DNA of 64,000 bases, taken from Armillaria gallica. Lineage: Eukaryota; Basidiomycota; Agaricomycetes; Agaricales; Physalacriaceae. The position numbers and the translations under genes were made by a program. The notes beneath the pieces are model-generated. The model was not told the DNA's origin and did not search any database. It worked only from the letters and a program-made list of their open reading frames with translations. The stretch covers positions 1,736,001 through 1,800,000 of the forward strand of contig JBANDB010000005.1 of the NCBI GenBank assembly GCA_037576215.1. Reading direction: 5' to 3'. Positions 34,801-44,123 of this stretch are shown one piece after another. Within the stretch, counting starts at the first letter, position 1. The number at the start of each line of letters is the position of its first letter.

Positions 34801-36846
34801 TGGTTAGTTCTAAAAGCAGCCTTCCACTCGTTCCCAGTTTTGATGCATACATTGTTATATCCCCAGCAAACGTCAAGTTTAGAAAAGTACTTCGCACCTC
34901 GCAACTTGTCCATGAGCTTGGAGATTAGAGGAAGGGGGTAGCAATTTTTGATTGTCATCTCGTTTAGTTTGCGATAGTCTTGGACTGGGTGCAGCTTCCC
35001 ATCTTTCTTTTTGATGAAGAAGAAGGGTGATGCCATGGGAGACTTTGATGGTTGTATTCTCCCACTTGATAGGTTTTCATCCAAGAACTTGTCAAGTTCC
35101 TCCTGCTCGTGGCGATTGAGAGGGTAGACTTTACAGTCAAGATTGGTGCTAGCATTGGGAATTAGTTCTATGGCATGGTCCCAGGGCTTTGGCTTGGGAG
35201 TTTGTCGAAATTGTCTTTGTCAAATAAATCCTTGAAATCCCGGCACCACTCTGGAACCATTTCTTCGAACATTTTGGCTTTCTTCTGGGCATTGGCCTTG
35301 GCCGCTAAATCATTTGCATGGTGGGTGCGTACATAGATTGCCTGAGTGAAATCAACAGTGAGGATGGTCTTGCCTTCCTCCAGCTCCTCATCCCATTTGT
35401 CATCAGGATCAGCGTCAGGGAGAACGAATGGGGTTTTGCAGCAGTGACATCTGGTGAACATCATTTTTCTGGTCTTCCAATTGATTAGCAGATTGTGCCT
35501 CACTAGCCAATCGCTGCTGAGGAATATTTGTTGGTCATTCAAGTCGGTGACAGCCAAATCAATTTGTTCTGCATGATCCCCGATTTTGATGTGGACTTCA
35601 GCAGACTCAGTGATGGCTCCTCCTAGATTGCATGTTCCGTCGGCATTATAGATGGGGATTGGGGCTGCCATTGCGTGCATGGGAAGGTTATGCTTCTTGA
35701 CAAAGTCTCAATTGATGGCGCTGCTGGTGCATCCGCTGTCAACCAAGGCTGAAGCTGAGACTCAGGTGAGATTTTCCAAGGTTTCAATTTGCATGGGAAC
35801 GGTTAAGTCTTTCCCCCTCCCACTGAGTCGGCTAACATACCGCCAGGGTTGCTGTAGTTCATGCATCTGCCAAAGGGCATTGACCCTTGTTGCCTGTCAT
35901 AATCCTTCGATTAGTTTGTCAACCACTTCTTCTGCCCATCCCTTCACGATCCAGTTCTTTAGGATTGCTCTTGCTTCCGACTCAGTTTTGGCTTCTATTA
36001 TTCCTCGTAGTGTCCACTCAGCTCTGAACGGCTTGAGCCACTCGTGTGGGACCTTCTCAGTCTTCGCACCAGGGTCCGGAGACCCGGCTACCATTGACTG
36101 GGTCACCTCAGGTACTGCAGGAGGTTTTTTATTAGCTTCCTCCCATCTCTGGAAACTCATGTCATCCTCTTCATCAGGTACTTCTATCATGCTTACTGTA
36201 GGCCCCCTTTCTACTGCCTGGGTGCTAGCAGCTTCCTTCCATTCAGCTTCGCGGTGTACCGAGGGGCTGTCAGGGTGGAAATTACCTCTTTCTAAAGAGG
36301 TGCCATCCCTATCAGTGAAGACTCGCTCAGGGACAGCGGTTTGGGCCTGAGTCCCCCTTTTGGGTTCATTGGTCTGTGCCTTTTCCTCCTTTCCATGTAA
36401 TTCACTTGGGGCCTTTGCAAAGGGCTGCCCCCCAGTTCCTGCGATTCAGGAGATGTCGGCAGATGCCTCTTGGTTAGTTTGGCTGCAGGCAGCTGTGGTG
36501 TTCCCCCATTGTGGGGCCACTTCTCCAGGGGGGGCAATTGGAATCGCTTGTTCCCCTGCCCCGTCCGGTCATGCTGTTATGATGGGTGGAGATATGATGG
36601 TCTTCTTTTTGTTTGCTGCTTTCACTTGTAATGAGCTACTTGCCAAACATTTAGCCAGTCGTGTTGCTGGCGATTTAGCCACTTCAGCATGCTGTTTCGA
36701 TTCTTGCTTAGTTTCATTTCTGGAAGTCGTAGGGGCGGGTATATTCGAATGTGCATGTGTAACTACAGAAGTACTATAAGTCCAGCTAGTGGGCAGCGAA
36801 TGTGTACCAGATGAAACTAAGTCCTTAGCTGGGTAAGTCGAATTGA
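31808..36846 (-). pseudogene. pol: Pol, gypsy C: protease to chromodomain (decayed)
   Basis: Reading leftwards: an N-terminal linker; a protease region with relics of DSGCTSSAI near 35720 and the conserved DLAVTDLNDQQIFL segment; RT ([11 protein letters not shown] near 35000, [10 protein letters not shown] near 34750); RNase H (33652-34020, with WTDHQNL); integrase (HHCC zinc region and core, about 32815-33290); the GPF module (about 32440); and the chromodomain with tail (about 31808-32240). The RT catalytic box reads YLDN instead of YLDD (codon near 34675), so the second metal-binding Asp is lost. Frames are interrupted by several stops and the palindromic MITE. It is certainly non-functional. 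Confidence 0.88.
34028..34354. mobile_element. Palindromic hAT-type MITE, 327 bp
   Basis: Almost the whole element is an inverted repeat: arms of about 150 bp (TAGAGATCTTCA...) flank a short centre near 34200. It is flanked by GCTTGTTG (34020-34027 and 34355-34362). Removing it restores the gypsy RT/RNase H reading (GNKPWKW as in related elements). The TAGAG terminus and 8-bp duplication fit hAT. Transcribed, it would fold into a long hairpin. Confidence 0.85.
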
Positions 36847-38363
36847 TTACTTCCTGGCATCATCTTTTACCTCCTCTACCTTTGATCCCATTGGCTCCTC
36901 CGCTGTTGGCTGTGTATCCCAATAAGCATTAAGACATTGCAAGGCTTCTTCACATGTCTCTGGTTGGTTGGGGCAATCACACTTTATGTGGCCTGGTTTT
37001 CCACAACTGAAGCATAGTCCTTCCACCCGTTTCCTGTCAATATCCATTGGTGCACTGCGTCCTCCATAAGTCGTGCCACTAGCCATTTTCTTCTCTGGTG
37101 TAGTGGCTGGTGCCTGACTACCCTTCTGGGGCATCGTCGTCTTCTGTGTCTGGGGCTTGGCATCGACTCATCCTGGGTTGGTTTCTGCCCATTTGAGATG
37201 GTAATTGTAGTCAATGCAGAGAAGACGTTTCTTCCACCCATTGTAGCTGGTTGGTACGTCCCCATCAGTGGTGTATATTGTGTTCTTGCTGGTTTCACGT
37301 GCTGCCTTCTTGACCTGCACGAGCATGACCTGTTCATTGTCTCATACCCCTGCATCATATGCCAGTTCCTTGAACTTCTGGAAGAACTGATCACCATCCT
37401 TGTAATCAGTCTGCCTGAGCTTCTCCCACTGTGCGTATTTAATTTGCGTGTTGGAGTCCTTCCAGAAGCATGCCGTTACCTCTTCTTTAAACTCGTCGTA
37501 AGAGGGGTAAAGCTGGCTTCCATCGGCATTCTTCCTGAGCATCCGTGCTGCTAGTTCCCACCACTTCTGTGCATCATCCTTGAAGCGAGAGACACAGAAT
37601 AAGACCATGTGTGGCGAGTTTCGGTAGTGTTGGTTCCATAAATCAAAGTGCATTTCACACTGAGAAAAGAAATGTGAGATGTTGGTGGATTCCCCCCCAA
37701 AGGTTTGATGTCCTTCAGGATCTTTGGTTTAAAGTCGTTGAAGGGGGCAATGCCTCCTTGTGTCAAAACCCAGGGGTCTGGGGGTGCCAGGGCCATTGGT
37801 GGTGGGGGAAACCAGGGTAGTGTCCATAGCTGGGGTACAGCGGGAGGTGGGGGTTGTGACGGCTGGCTTGGTTGCCCTCTGCCTGACCCTGATGCTTCTG
37901 CTGCTCCCACGAAAGGGTGGTATCCTTTAGCATAAGTTCCTGGTGGTGCCTTTCCCCTGACATAGGAGAAGGTGGCGATCGGTGCTCGGGGTGGTGGCAC
38001 CAGTGGTTCATCTGGCATTGGTTCCAGGATCGAGATATTGGGTGGTAGATCTTCGCTGATCGACTGATATGGTGCGGGTACCTGTATGGGCTTTTCCAGG
38101 TGTAATTCGTTCCAGAAAAGGCAGGCTTCTTGATTGGCCTCACCTTGCAGGATATTGTCACATGGGATTCGCAGGCTGGAAAAATAGAAGTATTCGCACC
38201 CAGCACTGGTTTCTTTCCAAGCCGGGATCTGTAGTAATTCATAGGCGAAGTAATTAAATAACTGGAGATGGGTTGCATGTAATAATACTTCGGGGGTCTG
38301 AGTGAGCTTTCCTCGTTTGTACAAATGAATTGCCTCCCTAAGCGTCATTGTCGGAGGCGGCAT
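36847..38363 (-). pseudogene. gag: Gag, gypsy C
   Basis: Reading leftwards from the L insertion: the N-terminal block (PPTMTLREAIHLYKRGKLTQ), the motif EPMPDEPLVPPP near 38000, and a Pro-rich linker. The Ty3-type core (FCVSRFKDDAQKWWEL near 37580) follows after a frameshift near 37670. The zinc knuckle CFSCGKPGHIKCDC near 36990 keeps all four ligands. The frame ends at 36847. An apparent ATG at 38411 belongs to the inserted L element, not to gag. Confidence 0.8.
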
Positions 38364-40140
38364 TGATGAGCCTCCAGGCTCTGTATGCTCAGAATTCATG
38401 GATTTAGCCATCCATCACCCAATACCTTCAAAACGACGCCATTATAATCCTCACACACTTGATAATACTGCCAACACTTGATAATACCACGGATTTTCGC
38501 AGTATAAGCCACAAACATTCAGATACAGTCCTAAAACCATGACATCCACTCCTCACGCACTCCATTATCCTTCCCAGCTTGCCTCACATCACAATTACCG
38601 TATCCCATCACAGCAAGGCACCTTTGATCGACAATCATCCTAAAACGGGGTTGCTACATCACTCAGAAGCATCTGGTTGATGTGCCCATCAATCATTTAA
38701 TGAAATGATGTGATTGACACGAGTACCCTCCCAGCTACGATAATTACAGCTACGGCAACTATAGACTGCATTTACTAAGGCTGTTACAGTGCCAAGACTT
38801 CGAATTATCGTTGCCCCACGCATACACCTCAGCATGGCAACTGCAGCTCAATAATCTGCAGCTACACAGCACCTTATGATCTGCTCATCACTCAATAAAA
38901 CCACATGGTTCACATCCATACATGGCAACGTCAAGGACTTGCTGTTACTTTAGAACCACAGATACCATATGTTTACTACGGCTATTACAAAAGCCAAGGA
39001 CTTACAGCCTTACTAAGGCTCCGAAGAATATTCTATTTATAAAATCGTACTTGTAGTATAAAAACTAGGTAGATATCGCATTTTTAGAGCTAGTTCTTAC
39101 CCAGTTGACGAGGCTACGGCATTACCAGTCAGCTACAGTTACTCCAAGTTATTCCCCACCACTTGCTTTACAGTTTACTCTTTAGATGTTGTTGGTTGCA
39201 CCAATACACGAAATCTTGTGTCAATAACTTGCCTTTGTCTTTTAATGCCACAACATCGCTTCGCTTTCACCACATAGGATTGTTTCATCGCTTTCACCTT
39301 CTACATTGCCATCGTTTTCATTGCCCAGTTCAGTATTGCCTCTGTGTAGGCCCAGTTCAGCTCCATAGGATCACTCTTGTCTTTATCATTGTTTGGAGTT
39401 GCCATGCATCTATTGCTGCAGCACCCCACTCAGCACCTCAGTTACCATGATTTCTACCAGTTTCTTGCAGTCTCTGTACGTTTATTGCTATTGTTTCGAC
39501 TCACAATATTAGGTACACCCCCAAGCCACGTTTACTAGGCTATTTCGACGTCTCCCAGTCCATTGCCACGATTCCTAGTCCTCCCCCACGATTTCTAGCT
39601 CATTGCTATGATTTCTAGCTCATTGCTACGATTTCTAGAGCATTGCTACAATTACCAGTCCTTCCACACGATTACTCGTCCTCCCCCACGATTACTAGAG
39701 CATCGCAACATTTTCTAGCACCTCCCCATGTTTTCCAGTCTCTCCCCACGTTTTCTTGACCATTGCTACGATTTCTAGTGCGTCGCTACGATTTCTGGTC
39801 CATTGCCACGATTTCTAGACCCATTTTCGTGGTCTCTAGAACGTTTTCGCAGTTCCTATCATGGTTTCTTGGTATTCAAGTCATACCAGATTCCGTCCCA
39901 TCTCGTTTATCGAGATCCTTCCTGGCTTACAGCCAACGTCTATTAGTACTCCTTGACCAAGAGTACTACTTCGCTGACTTAAAGTCGCAGTGTATCTTGC
40001 GTTATTGAGGAATTGACTGCACGGAGGTGCACCAAACCACTCGCACACACATTGCCTTGATTGCTGTGTTGCTACGTTAATTGCCTAAGCTCTCACTGAG
40101 TTTTGGGTGTTGCCGTTGCCACAGAAGTCTAGGCTCATCA
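38364..40140 (+). mobile_element. LTR-like element, family L, copy 3
   Basis: A 1777-bp insertion bounded by TGATGAGCCT and AGGCTCATCA is flanked by GCAT (38360-38363) and GCGT (40141-40144), a 4-bp duplication with a G-to-A change at a CpG. It has the same orientation as copy 1, with a TATA-like TATTTATAAAA near 39050. It carries a thirteen-unit 20-bp minisatellite. Rejoining the flanks links the gypsy C anchor/linker region to gag. Confidence 0.85.
39561..39820. repeat. 20-bp minisatellite in L copy 3, thirteen units
   Basis: Units resemble CATTGCTACGATTTCTAGTC, the inverse complement of the units at 25158-25337. The array accounts for 80 bp of the 125-bp length difference from copy 2. Confidence 0.85.
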
Positions 40141-40394
40141 GCGTTGGGAGGTGTCAGCAGGAGCTCATGGACCAAAGGGATGGGGGACGGGGAGGGGCTT
40201 CCATGCCCAATGATTCCATTGATACGCTGTGCATCAGGGAGGGGTTCAGTGGTAGCGGTATCGTATGCAGTACTGCTGGTACTTGACTTGCTTGGCCACC
40301 TTCCAAATCGCTCTGTCTCCCCTCACTTGTTGAGCCTCGGCTCGGGGCGTCAGCACGGTGGGAACGGGGGAAATTGTGCCGCGATCTCAGTGAG

Positions 40395-41137
40395 TCACTG
40401 CCTTTGCGGAGGCTCGTCTGGGACCTGAAGATGGGAAGTGCTGGCGACTGGGGTGGGGGTCCTTGTAGTGGCATGGGGTACTGGGGTCTCCCAATTGGTG
40501 ATACTGGGGAATAGGACTGCACTCCTCCTATGGTCGGGGAGGTAGGCATTGAGTGGTATGGTGAGGTTGTCCCAAAGCTCTATGTCAATGGGAGGGGGCA
40601 CCAGAGGTCGTCTGGGTCAACGGGAGTGGGGGCATTTGTTGATGTTCTGACGTCCCCATTACTATTGACACAACTGAGGTAGGGTGTGGCAGGCCTAGGA
40701 TAGCAGTTTCCTGCCAGCTTGAATTCAACGAGTCGCTCCTCGAGTGCTCTAGGGGAAAGGGGGGTGGGTGTTTGAATGACATAGGGGGTAGAGTCAGCAG
40801 AGCTGGTGGTTGGGGAAAGGATGATGACTGGGGTATGTTCTCTGAAAGTGATGATAAACCCTCCTCTCTCCTGAATGTCTCCCTGATTTTGCTGAATATC
40901 GATCAGCTGCCGCTCGTGGAGGAAGTGAGGGAGGTGCTCAATCGCTGATCTGTTTGGTATGGGTGTGTGGATTGGGATCTGTTGGAGCGGGGTGTCATTG
41001 TTGGGGTTTAGATTCTGGTTGAGAATGACAGTGGGCATGGCTCTTTGTAACCATGCCAGGGCTACGAGTGCAGTGATGAGGGCGACAGTGCTGGGGGCTA
41101 CGATGGCAGCGTAAACAATGATGTAGTCTCGACCCAT
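40395..41137 (-). pseudogene. Membrane-anchor ORF and Gag linker, gypsy C
   Basis: An ATG at 41137 opens 185 codons to 40580. The N-terminus contains a hydrophobic helix (YIIVYAAIVAPSTVALITAL) followed by LAWLQRAM and a Pro/Thr/Asn-rich tail. An overlapping frame continues with WDNLTIPLNAYLP (40574-40536), the motif that lies between the anchor and Gag in gypsy A and B. A frameshift near 40600 separates the two. The ORF starts close downstream of the 5' LTR/PBS, so it is the first ORF on the transcript. Confidence 0.65.
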
Positions 41138-41163
41138 GAAGGCTCTGGTTAAGGAGCTAGGGA

Positions 41164-41176
41164 AGCTTCGAGCTAA
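41164..41176 (-). promoter_or_regulatory. Primer-binding site, gypsy C
   Basis: On the minus strand TTAGCTCGAAGCT begins one base after the LTR. It is the inverse complement of the LTR-internal motif at 41318-41330. Confidence 0.75.
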
Positions 41177-41177
41177 A

Positions 41178-41535
41178 TGTTAACCCAATCCTCCAATCAA
41201 GCATAAATAACAGCTGTCTCATGTTCGGGCAGTCACCATTAAGTCACAAATGGAGATAGGACTAAGCTTTTAGACCTCTAAGCAAGAATTAAGTGAAAGG
41301 ATTGGTATGAATAAACATTAGCTCGAAGCTGGAGACTATACAGTGAGAGCTACCCTACTTATATACAAAAAGTGAGAGCCTATTAATAAGCCTTTGGTGA
41401 GAAAACGAAGTGAAAACATGCATATAGCATGTGTATGATGAACAAAAGACGAACAATAGTTGTGTGGTGCTCTAATGATAGAATAGGAGGTGATAAGTGT
41501 TGAAGATAAGATGAGAAAATAGATAAGTCATAACA
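41178..41535 (-). repeat. Gypsy C 5' LTR
   Basis: The 358-bp partner of 31415-31772. On the minus strand TATATAAG (41365-41358) lies 35 bp upstream of the self-primer-like motif. Confidence 0.93.
41318..41330 (-). promoter_or_regulatory. Candidate self-primer / transcription start, gypsy C
   Basis: Minus-strand AGCTTCGAGCTAA pairs over 13 bases with the PBS at 41164-41176 and starts 35 bp after the TATA box. Confidence 0.75.
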
Positions 41536-41912
41536 GATATATTGAAGTGCCAACATGTCTAATCAATGGACCTTCCATCTTTATCATGCCCATGCAACAC
41601 AACATTGGGAGCAGACCAAGAGTGTTGGTTGCACTGCCATCATGAGTCAACATATGACATCATGCATCCAAATTCAAATTCTTTCTTGATCCTGCTAGAA
41701 ATGTGTTAAATTGTACTGAAAATGATACTTGGGTAAATAATAGTACATGAATATGATACAAGTTCTCATTTTTGCTCCATAATCAGCTAAATTTGGACTG
41801 TATGACATCATTTTGGTCATATGGAGGTAGGTAGGTCCAGCGCTGGTGCCCAAAATTTTTAATCATCCCTATGTCATTTTTTTTTTCATTTCAGTAGCCC
41901 CTTGATCAGGAA

Positions 41913-42301
41913 CACATATCAGGCTTCAAAAGGTTTTAGTACAATTACTGAATGTCATAGGCAAGTATAACACAAGCACCAGCTTATAGGGAGTCTATAA
42001 TGTCATAGATATATTGTAGTCATTTGAGGATAACTGTATACACTCAATATACACTATTCTTATTGTCGTTTGCAGAGAAATTTGGAAATGATACATATAT
42101 TATCACAGCAAACAAAATGTACATTGTTTCAGCCTAAATTTTATACTGTATGTTCCCCTCGTTCCTGCTCATCCCTCTTTGCTGCCAGCCGCTTTATGAA
42201 GCCATGATCAGGAAGAGACTGGGAAAGTTGAGTTTTTCCTGTCTTGAATACACTGCTAGTAAACAGAACATCAGTAGGTGATCCCACAACAGATGGGAGA
42301 A
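41913..42301. other. No gene recognised
   Basis: AT-rich stretch between the MITE and the DUF6698-like relic. It may contain one end of the Plavaka/DUF6698 unit, but I could not define a terminus. Confidence 0.35.
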
Positions 42302-43726
42302 TCACTTGGTCCACCATTCTAACACTGCATTTGCCTTTGCCACCGCAATAGGTCCAGGGGCATCCTCAAAGTAATCAATGATGTTGTTAAAGAAGACATG
42401 ATGGTCAAAATCTCCATCAACTTGTTGCCAGCCACTCTACATGAACGCAATCTGAAGCTATATCATTAAGATGAGCACACAACCCTAGATAGAACATCAA
42501 AGAACCCAGCTTGTACAGCCACATATGCAATACTGCATGCAGTTACCGACTTCAAGCCAATATTATTAGCCACACAGTGTGGCGAATTTGTCTTCTGTCG
42601 TTTGACATGAGAGGCTGGCATGTTGAGATCAATCTCATCTGCAGAACCTAGTGATGTCATGAGACATTTCCAAGCCTGTAAAAATCCAGAAGGATGATAA
42701 GAATGTGTCAAAAATGAGATAGAAATTTGAATAACCTTCTGTAGGATTGGTGCCTGTGCAAAACCTTCATCACTGTCAGTGTGGTCCTTTTTGGGGTCAG
42801 GGAAAAGGAATTGAGGCCAGGATCCTGCAGTGACTGGGTACCATGGATCACCATTTCTTATTGCCGCACATACACTAGAAGATATGAGAAGCCAATATAG
42901 ATCTTTGAGGGATCATGCAACATACTCTGAATCTGACCAATCATACTCGATCAGGCACAGAAAAGCCCCAGTGATGTAATGGTTGAAACTGCAACCAATG
43001 TGACTCTGGGTATCCAACAATTCTTCTTGCATATCCATCAGCTTGATCAAACGATTTATCCACTCAGGCACTTTAACCAGAAGACAATAAGTGTCGACGG
43101 TTCTGGCAGCACTAGCACTGTTACTGAGCTTTAATCGGAATTAGATGACTATTGAACACTAATAGCTCAATATGAGGCTTACCGAGGTGCAGATATCATT
43201 AAATTCACTAGCAGTGGTCTCATTGCCCAGGAGATTCCTTTCAACATGGAGCCCCATGCTCTTGATCATTGCCTTGTAGCCTCAAAAGAGTCTCTCTTGT
43301 CTGTGTTATATGATGGATACAGTAATACTGTTAGTAGCCCTTAATAATTGATGAAAGGGTATCACTTACTCCAATGTGTGCAAAACAGGATCTTCATCCT
43401 CTGAAGATGAATCCTCTTCAATCTGTCAGCGCCAGACTCAGACTTTTTCATCCACAACAGTTCGGACACTGTCGAATGGTGACATTATATGAGGAAGGGC
43501 ATGCCCCATTTGCTTGAATGATTCCCTAAGAGGATATATAGAGTTTTTGTGAAGGAGAAACACATTATTAGACTCACTGATGCTTGATTTGAGGAGTACC
43601 CTTCAACACTACCACTTCTTCCTCCAACTCTGCAATGCAATGTTTTAGAAGATTAAGGTTTGAGTGCAATAGGTGAGAAGATCCAGGTAAGTTGGGGATT
43701 TGGGATTCTTGAAGTTGTGATGCCAT
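42302..43726 (-). pseudogene. DUF6698-like protein (decayed)
   Basis: Reading leftwards from an ATG at 43726: MASQLQESQ, then a predicted coiled coil (LLHSNLNLLKHCIAELEEE). A GTGAGT...TCTTAG intron (about 43578-43527) leads to SFKQMGHALPHIMSPFDSVR. Then come an acidic EEDSSSEDEDPVLHTLE, further short exons with GT-AG boundaries, and the C-terminal signature. The signature reads KSVTACSIAYVAVQ near 42530 and DGDFDHHVFFNNIIDYFED near 42390, ending AVLEWWTK at 42302. The AYVAVQ block and the GDF...Y.IIDYFE ending are what I associate with DUF6698, a fungal family of unknown function. Several in-frame stops make it a relic. It is divergent to the Plavaka relic. Confidence 0.65.
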
Positions 43727-44123
43727 GATTGCTTGAGACGTTGGTGATTTAGCCAGGGTGTCAACAGGACATGGGTATTTATGCTGAAAATCTGACTGCC
43801 AATTTGGAAGAAGAGTCCACATTGGAGAGGAAGAAAATAGGTCTAGAGGTCCAGAGGCCTTGTAGGTCCATGTTGGGCACAATGGGCTTCACAATGAGGG
43901 AAACTAGGAAAGTTCCAAATGAACTGCAAATTATCAGGGCCTATCATGTGGTGTGTCACAGCCACTATGACATGTCAATCTGGTGATCGTGAAATGCCTG
44001 CATCCCACCACTCTGACTCTGAGTTGGACCAATGAACTTATAAGACTGCCAGTGTACTGTGTACACTTGTTTCCCATACAATGCATATCATCTCACTTCT
44101 CATCTTAATCCTCCTAATGTGAC
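43727..44123. promoter_or_regulatory. Shared upstream region between divergent relics
   Basis: A 397-bp interval lies between the start of the DUF6698-like relic (-) and the Plavaka relic (+). It would be the bidirectional promoter if both belonged to one element. I could not pick out specific boxes with confidence. Confidence 0.3.

Larger units (their letters stand above)
31415..41535 (-). mobile_element. Gypsy C: Ty3/gypsy chromovirus, decayed, minus strand
   Basis: A complete element of 10.1 kb is flanked by GATAT (31410-31414, 41536-41540), with two 358-bp LTRs. Reading leftwards it contains a membrane-anchor ORF, gag, pol and a polypurine tract (minus-strand GAGGGGG just inside 31773). 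An L element (38364-40140) interrupts it between the anchor ORF and gag, and a palindromic MITE (34028-34354) sits in RT/RNase H. The LTRs differ at about 25 positions, all transitions, the most diverged pair of the three gypsy elements. Confidence 0.93.
31284..41904 (+). mobile_element. 0.5 kb MITE, copy 1, split by gypsy C
   Basis: The ends are CAAGGGGCTACTAG and its near inverse (AGTAGCCCCTTG), flanked by ATCAGAAA (31276-31283) and ATCAGGAA (41905-41912), an 8-bp duplication with one mismatch. Removing gypsy C and its GATAT duplication leaves about 495 bp that aligns throughout with the intact copy at 45264-45756. The 8-bp duplication indicates a hAT- or KDZ-like superfamily. It does not encode a protein. 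Confidence 0.85.

Noticed and set aside
38364..38411. ATG at 38411 as the start of gypsy C gag
   Set aside because: The first 16 codons are the end of the inserted L element, a chance in-frame fusion.
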